A stretch of 64,000 nucleotides of DNA from Tolypothrix tenuis PCC 7101 (GCF_002368295.1 NZ_AP018248.1:8139974-8203973), one strand, 5' to 3'. Positions 1 through 8,373 are shown, counted from the first letter of the stretch. Numbers and translations are program-made. Notes: generated by a model not told the origin, from the letters alone.

Positions 1-49
1 TTCTTACCCCTTTTCCCCTTCCCCTTTTGCCCTTAACCGACAAGTATTG
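1..49. mobile_element. Right end of a MITE-like element (partial, cut by window edge)
   Basis: The first 49 bases match the right-hand part of the complete element at 30870-30995, including a pyrimidine-rich stretch and the terminal repeat TTAACCGACAAGTATTG at 33-49. The left end lies outside the window. If it inserted like the two complete copies, the 10 bases after it (TAAAGGATAC) should also occur just before its left end. Confidence 0.6.
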
Positions 50-210
50 TAAAGGATACAGGTTTTCTCTTTTACCTGCCTCTTGAGCATTCTTAGATAT
101 AGTTATGCAGGAATCAAGCAGATTTATGCTGGCGAGCTTTGGCAAGTGTTATCCTACTAGCTAACGATTAAAGATGACCTACAATAATGTTTGATTTTTA
201 ACTCGCAATC

Positions 211-627
211 ATGCTAACCAGCGTTGACCGTTTATTATTTGTGCGGCGAGTCCCGATTTTTAAAGAATTGCGGGATGATTTTATCGTGCGGCTTGCTTCG
301 GTGATGAACGAGCTAACCTTTCCCTCAAATCACGCCATTTTTAGGCAAGGAGAAGAAGGGCGATCGCTCTATATTGTAGTATCTGGCCGTGTTAAAGTTC
401 ACATTGGCGAAAAAAAGTTGGCAGAGGTAGACAAAGGCAAGTACTTTGGCGAAATGGCAGTTTTTGATACACAACCCCGTTCCGCCTCAGCCACGACTTT
501 AGAACCCTGTGAGTGTTTGGAACTTACCCAAGAACAACTCTATGATGCTATTGAAGAAACTCCTGAAATTGCGGTGAATATCATTCGTGAGTTATCGCGT
601 CTGATTCGCAAACTCAATGAAAAATGA
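211..627 (+). CDS. Stand-alone cyclic nucleotide-binding domain protein
   Basis: This 138-residue protein is almost entirely one cNMP-binding fold. The phosphate-binding cassette is visible as FGE (79-81), followed by PRSAS (89-93), the usual nucleotide-contact signature. There is no helix-turn-helix after the domain, so it is not a complete CRP-type regulator, and there is no membrane segment. Such single-domain proteins are common in cyanobacteria and probably act as cAMP- or cGMP-responsive regulatory modules on a partner protein; the partner cannot be told from here. The ATG at 211 begins just before the domain. It is apparently a single-gene unit. Confidence 0.8.
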   Translation: MLTSVDRLLFVRRVPIFKELRDDFIVRLASVMNELTFPSNHAIFRQGEEGRSLYIVVSGRVKVHIGEKKLAEVDKGKYFGEMAVFDTQPRSASATTLEPCECLELTQEQLYDAIEETPEIAVNIIRELSRLIRKLNEK

Positions 628-835
628 AAATATTACTATTAGTTATTGGGTGTTTGGTGTTTGTTAGAGGTGATTTTTAATATAGAACAGAAAATAATTT
701 TAAATTTTTAATTAGTATAATTTTTACAATTCAGCTTTTATACTTCTTCTAATAGACAAGAGTGTATTTTCTGCTGTCAGCGTCACGCAGCATCTAGAGC
801 TTAACATACAGAATTTACAGAAAAGCAAAAAATTC

Positions 836-1360
836 ATGCCAACTGATGCGGTAATCTTGCGCTTAGAAAAAGTAACGGAACAGCACGCTGATAACCTTTA
901 CTCTTTTATAAGCAATCCACTTCTGTATGAATATATTGAAGATTCAGTTCCTAGCCTCATAGAAATTAGGAGAAAATTTCAGTTTGCAGCGCTAGAAAAA
1001 TCACCCGATAACCCAACGATGATTTGGCTCAAATGGGCTGCTATTAATGCTCAAAACCAATATGTAGGTATGGTGGAAATCGGGATTTTTGAAGATAAAT
1101 ATGCAGAAATTGGCTTTATGACATTTGTGGGTTATCAAAACCAAGGCTACGCCAGTGATTACTGTTCTTTAGCTATTGCAGAAACACAACGACGCTTTCA
1201 CTTGTTATCGCTGCACGCATCAGTTAATCAGCACAACCTTGCCTCTCGTAAAGTACTTGAGAAGCTGGGGTTTAAATTGTACAAAGTCAAAAATAATGCA
1301 GAGTTTATCAAAGGTAAATTTTCTGATGAATTAATTTATCGCGTGAATTTCTCAGAATAA
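836..1360 (+). CDS. GNAT-family N-acetyltransferase
   Basis: This 174-residue protein has a GNAT fold of the RimJ/RimL-like type. The acetyl-CoA pyrophosphate loop is QNQGYA (101-106), and the C-terminal motif NLASRKVLEKLGF (134-146) is typical of this group. It presumably transfers acetyl from acetyl-CoA to an amine on a small molecule or protein N-terminus; the substrate cannot be inferred. It is convergent with the cobalamin gene that follows, with only 11 bases between the two stops. The 208 bases upstream are AT-rich and hold no recognisable gene. Confidence 0.85.
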   Translation: MPTDAVILRLEKVTEQHADNLYSFISNPLLYEYIEDSVPSLIEIRRKFQFAALEKSPDNPTMIWLKWAAINAQNQYVGMVEIGIFEDKYAEIGFMTFVGYQNQGYASDYCSLAIAETQRRFHLLSLHASVNQHNLASRKVLEKLGFKLYKVKNNAEFIKGKFSDELIYRVNFSE

Positions 1361-1371
1361 ATTGACGTTGA

Positions 1372-2937
1372 TTATGAGGCTATTTTCAGACATTCTTTAA
1401 TAAAAGACTGCGGAATTTCTAAACTATTCCCCCAGTGTAAATGAACATAAGAAGCATAAACATTGATAGGTGAACTCCATCCTTCATAACCCATATTTTC
1501 ATCACAATCATAGCGATAGGTTTCCCATAAAGGCTGAGGATTAGTCAAAGTCAAATGAGAACGATGAAACTCATGTCCGTAAACAGTTTTCCCTGTCTTT
1601 ACTAACAGATTATCTTGCAAAGCTACAGCACGACGGTATCCTAAAGTTAAGCGTTTATCCATCGTTGCAGATGTTGGTAAAATTCCTACCATTGGCCAAG
1701 ATTCGCCTGCAAAATCAATAATTTGCTCACACAAATACATTAATCCCCCACACTCAGCAATTACAGGTATTCCTTGCATAATTGCTGTTTTTACAGCATC
1801 GCGAGCGCTAATATTTTCTGCTAGTTGCTGGGCAAAAACTTCTGGAAATCCGCCACCAAAATAAATACCTTGGACATCTTTTGGTAATTCAGAATCTCCT
1901 AACGGACTCCAAAAAACCAGTTCTGCACCCAACTCTTGCAACAAATCAAGATTATCTTGATAGTAAAAATTAAAAGCGCGATCGCGTGCAACTGCAATCC
2001 TTATTGAGGGAGATGAGGGGGATAAGGGAGATGAGGAAGAAATGTCTTGTCCCCTTGTCCCGTTGTTATCAGTCCCCAGTCCCTTATCCCCAGTCCCCAA
2101 CATAGGCAATAACCTTTCCCAGTCAAAGCAAGTATCCCCTAAATCAGCAAGCCGACTGATCACTGCATCTAATTCTGGGAGTTCTGCTGTAGGCACTAAA
2201 CCTAAATGGCGATCGGGAATGGTGATATTATCTTGACGACGCAGTACCCCAAGAATGGGTAATTGTAATGATTCTAGAGCGTCCTTGAGTAGAGAAAGAT
2301 GGCGATCGCTGCCTACGCGATTGAGTATTAAACCCGCTATTTTAATTCTCGGATCAAAAGAACGATAACCATGAGCGATCGCTGCTACAGAACCAGATAA
2401 GCGACTGCAATCAATTACCAACACCACAGGTAAATTCAGCAGCCTTGCAATATGTGCAGTACTGGCAAAATCGGTTATGGGTTGGGCATGGGGCATGGGG
2501 CATGGGGCATTGGGTAATTGGTAATTGGTAATGGGTAATGGGTAATGGGTAATGGGTAATTTGCTATTTTTCCCCTGCTCCCTCTGCTCCCTCTGCTCCC
2601 CTGCTCCCTCATCCCCTTGTCCCCTTGTCCCCAGTCCCCAAGCCCCAGTCCCCTTAATCCCATCAAACAGCCCCATTACGCCTTCTACCAAAGCATATTC
2701 ACTATTTTGGCTGTGACGGGCAAAACATTGCTGAATATAAGCTTCAGAAGTCAAAACTGGATCTAAATTCCGACAAGCACGACCAGTTACGTGCTGATGA
2801 AACATCGGGTCGATATAGTCCGGGCCGACCTTAAACGATTGTACTGTAATACCCCGACGACATAATGATGCTAAAAGCGTCAGTGTAACTGTTGTCTTAC
2901 CTACTCCACTACGTTCTCCAGCAATCACTAAAGCCAT
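1372..2937 (-). CDS. cbiA: Cobyrinate a,c-diamide synthase, with two in-frame repeat-like insertions
   Basis: CbiA/CobB amidates the a and c side chains of cobyrinic acid using glutamine and ATP during cobalamin synthesis. The N-terminal P-loop (GERSGVGKTT, residues 7-16) begins the ATP-binding domain. The C-terminal class I glutamine amidotransferase domain has the nucleophile in ECGGL (Cys396) and ends with a His-containing VHLHWG segment. The protein is 521 residues, longer than the roughly 450-470 I expect for the family. The excess is explained by two low-complexity blocks, about residues 95-155 and 280-310, whose DNA matches the tandem repeats found between genes elsewhere in the window. 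Flanking conserved blocks (VEGVMGLFDG before and STAHIARLLNLPV after) are intact, so the enzyme is probably functional. The ATG at 2937 is directly before the P-loop strand. Confidence 0.93.
   Translation of the reverse strand: MALVIAGERSGVGKTTVTLTLLASLCRRGITVQSFKVGPDYIDPMFHQHVTGRACRNLDPVLTSEAYIQQCFARHSQNSEYALVEGVMGLFDGIKGTGAWGLGTRGQGDEGAGEQREQREQGKNSKLPITHYPLPITNYQLPNAPCPMPHAQPITDFASTAHIARLLNLPVVLVIDCSRLSGSVAAIAHGYRSFDPRIKIAGLILNRVGSDRHLSLLKDALESLQLPILGVLRRQDNITIPDRHLGLVPTAELPELDAVISRLADLGDTCFDWERLLPMLGTGDKGLGTDNNGTRGQDISSSSPLSPSSPSIRIAVARDRAFNFYYQDNLDLLQELGAELVFWSPLGDSELPKDVQGIYFGGGFPEVFAQQLAENISARDAVKTAIMQGIPVIAECGGLMYLCEQIIDFAGESWPMVGILPTSATMDKRLTLGYRRAVALQDNLLVKTGKTVYGHEFHRSHLTLTNPQPLWETYRYDCDENMGYEGWSSPINVYASYVHLHWGNSLEIPQSFIKECLKIAS
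2005..2100. repeat. Repeat-like insertion in cbiA (second block)
   Basis: A stretch of CCAGTCC/CCCTTATC and GAGGGAGATGAGG units is translated in frame as about residues 280-310 of CbiA (rich in G, T, D and then S/P). It lies in the linker between the ATPase and amidotransferase halves. The same units occur between genes at 10755-10859 and 57339-57477. Confidence 0.7.
2473..2655. repeat. Short tandem repeat array inside cbiA (first block)
   Basis: About 180 bases of GGGCATGG, GGTAATTG/GGTAATGG, CTCCCTCTG and CCCCAGTCC units sit within the coding sequence of CbiA. They encode about 60 low-complexity residues (95-155) between two conserved blocks. The order of units (GGGCAT, then GGTAAT, then CTGCTCC, then CCAGTCC) is the same as in the intergenic array at 14994-15117. 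Confidence 0.85.
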
Positions 2938-3100
2938 AAACCGCCTTTCGATTTGATTTCCACAAAAATTTTAGGTGCGATCGCCAAAGCTTAAATTAAT
3001 TTAACAATAAAATCAGTGCGATCGCCCCATTACCCCACATCCTCTCTTCTGGCAACTCCTGATAGACTAACCAGACTCCCACGCTTCAGCACTTCTAAAT

Positions 3101-3916
3101 ATGACTAAAAACTTAGCATTTCTCACCATCCACGGTATGGGAGAAACGGAACAAGAATATTACCAAAGCCTTAAACAATCTTTAGAAAAAACTTTAGGTA
3201 AAGATATTTGGCAAAAAGTTCACTTTGAAGCAATCTATTATCAATTTGAGTTGCAAGATTATCAATATAGTGTTTGGGAAAATATGCACCAAAGTGCATC
3301 TCTAGCTTGGCAAGATTTACGAAAATTTATGCTCTTTGGTTTTAGCGATGCATCTACCTTAGAACACCGAGCTACTGATGATGGCAGCTTGTATAAAAAA
3401 ATCCAAAAATCTATTATTTATTCCCTAAATCTTGCCAGAATAGCCTTGTCTTCTAATGATATTTCTGTAATTATCTTGGCTCATTCTTTAGGTTGCCAAG
3501 TTATCTCTAATTATCTTTGGGATGCTCAAAATAATAAGGGAATTTGGCAGATAAATAGTCTAGATTATCCAGTATTTCAACCAGAGCATGAAGATTTCTT
3601 AAGATTGAAATCACTGCAATATCTTATTACTACTGGTTGCAATATTCCATTATTTGTAGCTGGCTTTGCCAAAATCATCGCAATTAATAAACCCAATCCT
3701 AATTTTCAATGGTTTAACTACTATGACAAAGATGATGTTTTAGCATGGCCTTTAAAACCCTTATCGCCTTCCTATAATTTAATAGTTGAGCAAGATATCG
3801 AGATTGATTCTGGCAACATTTGGCAATCGTGGAATCCGCAAAGCCATGATGGTTATTGGACTGATGAAGACTTTATTACACATTTGTCAAACATAATTAA
3901 GAGTTTGAGTACATAG
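3101..3916 (+). CDS. Alpha/beta hydrolase-like protein
   Basis: This 271-residue protein has hallmarks of the alpha/beta hydrolase fold. HGMG (11-14) looks like an oxyanion-hole loop after the first strand, and AHSLG places the nucleophile at Ser129. An acid and a histidine are expected toward the C-terminus, where H(D)GYW lies near residue 250. There is no signal peptide, so it is likely cytoplasmic. I do not recognise a specific family with known substrate; it resembles uncharacterised lipase/esterase-like proteins. It stands alone, divergent from cbiA. Confidence 0.65.
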   Translation: MTKNLAFLTIHGMGETEQEYYQSLKQSLEKTLGKDIWQKVHFEAIYYQFELQDYQYSVWENMHQSASLAWQDLRKFMLFGFSDASTLEHRATDDGSLYKKIQKSIIYSLNLARIALSSNDISVIILAHSLGCQVISNYLWDAQNNKGIWQINSLDYPVFQPEHEDFLRLKSLQYLITTGCNIPLFVAGFAKIIAINKPNPNFQWFNYYDKDDVLAWPLKPLSPSYNLIVEQDIEIDSGNIWQSWNPQSHDGYWTDEDFITHLSNIIKSLST

Positions 3917-3968
3917 CGCCACGTATATATAAAAGTCTCAATGGTATTTTTACTCCACACTGTTGTAC

Positions 3969-3988
3969 AGACGCGATTAATCGCGTCT
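3969..3988. repeat. 20-bp perfect palindrome (dispersed family)
   Basis: AGACGCGATTAATCGCGTCT is a perfect palindrome lying between two genes. Six further exact or near copies occur in the window. Confidence 0.9.
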
Positions 3989-4095
3989 CTATTGAATCAG
4001 CACTTTCCAATCAGAGAGACTTAGCACTCAGTAATTTTAACGTACAGCTTTTTTATATGCTCAAGCGGCTGTAATATTAGCATCAGAAGATTCTG

Positions 4096-4989
4096 GTGGC
4101 AATTACCATGAAAGGCAGCCTATCACTAAGTATCTTGAGCTACTTAGATTCACTAAAAGTATTTCGCTTTCGCAGCTCCAATAAGTTGGATTGGTTACTC
4201 ATATTGTCTTCTGTGCCTGTGTTGATTGCTGCTTCTGCGGTAGTCACAATTGCTGCACCACAGAAAATCTCCCAAGCCACTCCAGGAGTTAACTTTAACC
4301 GCCCTACCCTAAACATTGGTAGTCAAGGAGAACGGGTATCTGAACTGCAAGCAGCTCTCAAACTATTGGGCTTTTATACGGGTAACGTTGACGGTATTTA
4401 TAGCACTAATACTGCAACTGCCGTTTCTCGATTTAAGCAAGCAGCTGGCTTAAATCCAGACGGGATTGTTGATGCTGTGACTTGGCAAAAGTTATTCCCC
4501 AACCAAGCAATAGCACCATCAACAGTAACTTCACCTCAGCCTAACCCTACATCTACACCAGCATTAATTGCGCCTGCTTCCACGAACAACCCTAATAGAA
4601 ATATTCCTAAACCAGAGCCAAAACCTGCTCAACCTAGACAAAATACAACTACCAAACCCCAAAGGACACCCACCCGTCCTTCTCCATCTCGGACTACGCC
4701 AGCTCCTACTACGCAAATCCCACGTTTTGTTGAACGTACCCCTGGTATTCAATACACCACAGATGGATTACCAATTTTGCGTTTAGGGAACCGTGGCTAT
4801 GAAGTAGGCAAATTACAAGAAGTATTGAAAAAGCTGGGATTCTTGGAAGGTGGCGCAGATGGAGACTTTGGCCCCTCAACAGATGCAGCAGTCAAAGCTG
4901 CACAAAGCCGCTATGGGCTAGAACCTGACGGCGTAGCTGGTGGTGAAACCTGGCAAGTACTGTTAGGAAGATTGCAGCGACAGCGTTAA
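4096..4989 (+). CDS. Peptidoglycan-binding protein with two PG_binding_1 domains
   Basis: This 297-residue exported protein has a hydrophobic segment at about residues 33-53 that would act as signal or membrane anchor. Two peptidoglycan-binding type 1 domains follow, at about 72-137 and 225-290. Each carries the characteristic G..G..V..LQ..L..LG(F) and DG.(F/Y)G..T..AV pattern. They are joined by a Pro/Thr/Ser-rich linker (about 138-212). The protein should sit in the periplasm attached to the cell wall; no catalytic domain is visible, so it is probably structural or a targeting module. Confidence 0.85.
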   Translation: MAITMKGSLSLSILSYLDSLKVFRFRSSNKLDWLLILSSVPVLIAASAVVTIAAPQKISQATPGVNFNRPTLNIGSQGERVSELQAALKLLGFYTGNVDGIYSTNTATAVSRFKQAAGLNPDGIVDAVTWQKLFPNQAIAPSTVTSPQPNPTSTPALIAPASTNNPNRNIPKPEPKPAQPRQNTTTKPQRTPTRPSPSRTTPAPTTQIPRFVERTPGIQYTTDGLPILRLGNRGYEVGKLQEVLKKLGFLEGGADGDFGPSTDAAVKAAQSRYGLEPDGVAGGETWQVLLGRLQRQR

Positions 4990-4996
4990 ATAAATA

Positions 4997-5243
4997 AGAA
5001 AATGGGTATGGGGTGTTTGGTAATGGGTAATGGGTAATTGCTAATTGGTAATTGGTGTTGGGTGTTTGGGGTTTGCCACTAATTATTTCTCCCCTGCTCT
5101 CCTTTGGATTCGCCAGTCGCTCATAGGGGAAACCCCCTTGGCGCTAGCCTCTCCCCTTGGGAGAAGACCGCGCTGGCTCACCTGCTCCCTGCCCCCTTGC
5201 TTGATCTCCCTCATCTCCTCTCCTCCCTGCTCTAGCCCCTATT
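4997..5243. repeat. Tandem repeat array interrupted by a small dispersed repeat
   Basis: GGTAATGG/GGTAATTG units (5016-5055) are followed by CTGCTCC/CCTCATC units up to about 5240. Between them, at about 5107-5177, sits a block with several short self-complementary parts (for example GGGGAAACCCCC and TCTCCCCTTGGGAGA). Blocks of this kind are known in Nostoc as small dispersed repeats nested in tandem arrays. Confidence 0.7.
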
Positions 5244-5259
5244 CCCTTACAACTTGCGT

Positions 5260-5613
5260 ATGAAACACTTTTTATTAACTTGGCTGGCTACTGCGGTGGC
5301 TTTATTAATTACCTCGAGAGTTGTTTATGGCTTCGAGGTCAAGAGTTTTGTAGCGGCGTTGATTGCTGCTGTGGTTATTGGACTTGTTAATGGGTTTATT
5401 CGCCCAATTTTGCGGTTTTTCGCGTTTCCAATTACTTTACTGACTTTTGGTTTATTTTCCTTTGTCATCAATGCTCTAACTTTGTGGTTAGCCAGTGGAC
5501 TAACTCCTGGTTCGGGTTTTGAGATTAAGGGTTTTATACCAGCTTTGTTAGGATCAATTGTGTTAGCGATTGTTTCTAGCGTGCTAAATTATTTTCTGAG
5601 AGTGGTGGAATAA
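5260..5613 (+). CDS. Holin-superfamily-IV-like integral membrane protein
   Basis: This protein of about 117 residues has four predicted hydrophobic segments. The conserved pattern is a Val/Ile-rich first helix, a short G(L)VNGFIRPIL motif after the second and a C-terminal helix. It matches the 'phage holin family' (mycobacterial four-TM, superfamily IV) that is widespread in bacteria and not necessarily lytic. I chose the ATG at 5260 over the TTG at 5254 because the hydrophobic core starts directly after it. Its 3' end overlaps the convergent CobE gene by 38 bases. Confidence 0.8.
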   Translation: MKHFLLTWLATAVALLITSRVVYGFEVKSFVAALIAAVVIGLVNGFIRPILRFFAFPITLLTFGLFSFVINALTLWLASGLTPGSGFEIKGFIPALLGSIVLAIVSSVLNYFLRVVE

Positions 5614-6178
5614 GAGCTGCCACGGCTATTGTCACTGCCTTTGGTTCATCATTTAACCGAAAAATTTGTTTAGGTACTAAGCACCTAACTCCAATATCAA
5701 TTAAATACGGAGTGAGGTTCGCTAAATGTGCATTCAACTGTAGAGACTGATGGGTTGAAAATTGCTCCTCATTTTCCCCTATCTGTAAGCCTATCGTTGA
5801 TTGGCAATCGATATTTGCTGCTGCAAGCATAGCCGCTGCTTCCGCTACACTAGGTGTTCCCATTACTTGAGCCGTAATTTCCCCTGGGTTGGGAACAGAG
5901 ACCAGCCGGAGAATTTCTGCAGGATATGTTTTTAAACAAAAATTATGTAGCTGGCAAAATTCTACTAAACCCACTTCTGAAGCTTTATTGTTGATGGTAG
6001 CAAGACCTGCGATGGCTCCGCCAAAGCCTTTGGCTAACGCGCTTTGATTCAGTTGATTTTCTCTCAACACTTGCTCAATTGCCGTCTCAATCAACTTGCT
6101 CGATACACCTTGTTGGCAGCCTAATCCTACCCAGAAGTGTTGTGACAGCTTTTGCAATTCGGGCATTGTATCACTCAC
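5576..6178 (-). CDS. Cobalamin biosynthesis protein, CobE / CbiG C-terminal domain
   Basis: A protein of about 200 residues carrying the CobE/GbiG_C fold. It shows the diagnostic WVGLGCQQG start, the ATI..KASEVGL block and PSVAEAAA(M)LAA. The family acts on ring-contraction intermediates in cobalamin synthesis, fitting the nearby cbiA. The start is uncertain: the frame opens with TTG at 6196, but GTG at 6178 has a GAGG about 12 bases upstream and overlaps the stop of a possible 40-codon ORF (GTGAGTGA), and there is also an ATG at 6166. The 3' end overlaps the convergent holin-like gene. Confidence 0.82.
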   Translation of the reverse strand: MSDTMPELQKLSQHFWVGLGCQQGVSSKLIETAIEQVLRENQLNQSALAKGFGGAIAGLATINNKASEVGLVEFCQLHNFCLKTYPAEILRLVSVPNPGEITAQVMGTPSVAEAAAMLAAANIDCQSTIGLQIGENEEQFSTHQSLQLNAHLANLTPYLIDIGVRCLVPKQIFRLNDEPKAVTIAVAALIPPLSENNLAR

Positions 6179-6293
6179 TGCTAAATTTATCCTCAATTAA
6201 ATTGAAAATTTTTATTGCATCTGTAAGGCTAAAAATACCCGTATCCACGACCTTTTGTATGAGTTGTATACTTTCTGGTTCAGTATGATACAT
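6171..6293 (-). CDS. Possible 40-residue small protein upstream of the CobE gene
   Basis: An ATG-started frame of 40 codons ends in TGA exactly across the likely GTG start of the CobE gene, the arrangement expected for translational coupling. The peptide is protein-like: mixed charged and hydrophobic residues forming probable amphipathic helices (IQLIQKVVDTG, DAIKIFNLIED). I see no strong ribosome-binding site before its ATG and recognise no family. It could be a real small protein, a leader ORF or chance. Confidence 0.3.
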   Translation of the reverse strand: MYHTEPESIQLIQKVVDTGIFSLTDAIKIFNLIEDKFSSE

Positions 6294-6959
6294 CAAAACT
6301 GATCGTTACAATACTTTTCCTCAAAACGAAAAACTATATATTGTGTACATCTAGCACAGTAGGAAACGCCGAGGCAGAGAACAGGTAAAAGGTAAGAAGA
6401 AAAAATAAATTTTCTGATTGATTTTTACTTCTCTAATAAGCTTGAGGCGCAAGCGTTTTGCCTCCTCTATCTTGGTGTTTCAATTTCTTCCTTAATCTTG
6501 TGCAGCAAAGCTTTCAGAGCCAGAAATATATTCTTACTCTCTTCAATATCTATAGATTATTGATAGACAAAACTTGCTTCTTTATATCTTAGCTAAAACA
6601 AGTATAAAGCTTTGTTAATTTAAGTTTTGATTACTCAAAAACATACAAAATCTGTTGCAAAAAGCAGCTTGATTTTTCTGCTATTTTTTGCTATAATACC
6701 AATCCAAGCAAATACAAATAGAAAAATTTATCGACTTAGCCTAAATCATAAAAATTAAGCATAAATAAAAGTAGTCAGTAATTAAAAACTACTGTTTATT
6801 GATGAGGCTGAAGATAATTAATCATGAATATTGTGTACCATGAACAAGAGATCGCGCTTGAGTTGCGATCCCAGCAATAAAGTTTTCTGCTTGTAAACTA
6901 ATCAAGGAATCATAGCTCAATTAACCAGCCGAAAGATGACAAATTGGCACAAAAATGTG
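6294..6959. other. AT-rich intergenic region, no gene seen
   Basis: About 670 bases without a convincing ORF or RNA gene. It is rich in A/T with several poly-A and poly-T tracts. I see no clear hairpin terminator or operator. Confidence 0.5.
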
Positions 6960-6960
6960 G

Positions 6961-7088
6961 GGCATTAGGCATTGGGCATTGGGCATGGGGTAATTGGTAA
7001 TAGAGATTTTTCCTCATCCCCAGTCCCCATTACCCCTTATCCCCAGAGGGGGCCCCGAGTTCCCCAATCCCCAGCCCCAAGCCCCCAA
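6961..7088. repeat. Short tandem repeat array
   Basis: GGCATTG(GG) and GGTAATTGG units are followed by CCCCAGTCC/CCCCATTACC units, ending at the stop codon of the ankyrin gene. A GGGCCCCGAGTT block at 7050-7061 recurs, inverted, beside the array at 41546-41606. Confidence 0.75.
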
Positions 7089-7089
7089 T

Positions 7090-8373
7090 TCACTCCTGCG
7101 CCCCTGCTTGTTGCAGACTCCGCACAATCTCTCTAAACCCGTTAAATTCGGCAATCATCAAGGCTGTATAACCACCACGGTTTTTTAAGTTCAAATCTGC
7201 ACCACCTTGAATTAATATCTTGACAGACTGAGGAAAACCGCCGGAAGCTGCCCACATTAATGATGTTGCCCCGGCTGAATCTTGAAAATTGATATCAGCC
7301 CCCCTAGCTATCAGTAACTGCAAAACCCCTGGGTGGTTGCGTTGAGTTGCTTTCATTAAAGCTGTTTTACCATCCTCTGCGGGGATATTGGCATCAGCGC
7401 CATAGTCTAGTAAAACTTTCACGGTTTCAACATGGCCTTGGAGTGCGGCTAAAGTCAAAGGGATCTCACCGAGATTTTTATCATGAACATCCGCCCCACT
7501 ACGCAGCAGCGCCTCGACAATTTGGCTATGTCCCTGCAAGGCGGCTACAAGTATTGGTGTATCACCCAGGTTGTTTTTAATATGGACATTTGCACCACGG
7601 TTGAGTAATGCTTGCACTACATCTAGATAACCTTCCACAACTGCAAGGTGTAGGGCTGTCTCTCCATCGCTATCTTGAAGATTAATATCGATATCTCTAT
7701 CGAGTAAAGCTGTGACAATCTCAATGTTGCCAGCAGCAGCTGCGGCGGATAGTGCTGTGCCACCATCCTGATTTTTGACATTCACATCAACCCCAGCCGC
7801 TAGTAGTGTCTGCACAACTGCGAGATGTCCTAAATCAACCGCATTCATTAACAGCGTCTCACCATCTTCATCGGGGAGATTGACATCTGCACCGCTTTGA
7901 ATAAAGGCTTCTACAACTGCTGCGTGTCCTTGCTTGACTGCTAACTTTAAAGCTGTGTCATCATCTTTATCGGTGATTTCCAACTTAGCACCAGCAGCTA
8001 TGAAGGCTTTTACCACATCCACATGACCTTTGAGTGCGGCTGCCATTAACGCAGTACTACCATCTTCATTCGTAGCGTTGACATCCGCACCTCTAGATAT
8101 TAATAGCTGCACAATATCAAGTTGATTGGCGCTAGCTGCTAGCATCAAGGCTGTAAGGTGATAACGCTTTCTAGGGAGGTTAACATTTGCCCCAGCATCT
8201 AAGAGCGATCGCACAATTTCGGTGTAGCCTAAATTAGCCGCAAACATTAACGGCGTGGTACCATCGCGATCGCACACGTCCGCTTTAGCACCAGCAGCCA
8301 GTAGCGCCCCCAGCCGCTTGATATCACCGCTTTTGGCAGTTCCTAGCAGCAACATATCAGTGTTTTCAGTCAT
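7090..8373 (-). CDS. Ankyrin-repeat protein (about 12 repeats)
   Basis: This 427-residue protein is built almost wholly of ankyrin repeats of about 33 residues. Each shows the G.T.L..A...G....V..LL..GA(D/N)(V/I)N pattern, from near residue 6 to the C-terminus. There is no signal peptide, membrane segment or catalytic domain. It is presumably a cytoplasmic protein-protein interaction scaffold with unknown partner. The ATG at 8373 begins just before the first repeat. The stop abuts a tandem-repeat array. Confidence 0.92.
   Translation of the reverse strand: MTENTDMLLLGTAKSGDIKRLGALLAAGAKADVCDRDGTTPLMFAANLGYTEIVRSLLDAGANVNLPRKRYHLTALMLAASANQLDIVQLLISRGADVNATNEDGSTALMAAALKGHVDVVKAFIAAGAKLEITDKDDDTALKLAVKQGHAAVVEAFIQSGADVNLPDEDGETLLMNAVDLGHLAVVQTLLAAGVDVNVKNQDGGTALSAAAAAGNIEIVTALLDRDIDINLQDSDGETALHLAVVEGYLDVVQALLNRGANVHIKNNLGDTPILVAALQGHSQIVEALLRSGADVHDKNLGEIPLTLAALQGHVETVKVLLDYGADANIPAEDGKTALMKATQRNHPGVLQLLIARGADINFQDSAGATSLMWAASGGFPQSVKILIQGGADLNLKNRGGYTALMIAEFNGFREIVRSLQQAGAQE

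Noticed and set aside
4021..4029. TTAGCACTC, one half of a CIRCE operator, in a window that encodes HrcA
   Set aside because: The second half GAGTGCTAA is missing at the required 9-base distance and the following gene is not a chaperone gene.
5045..5263. Plus-strand 72-codon ORF before the holin-like gene
   Set aside because: It is made of translated tandem and dispersed repeats and overlaps the real gene start.
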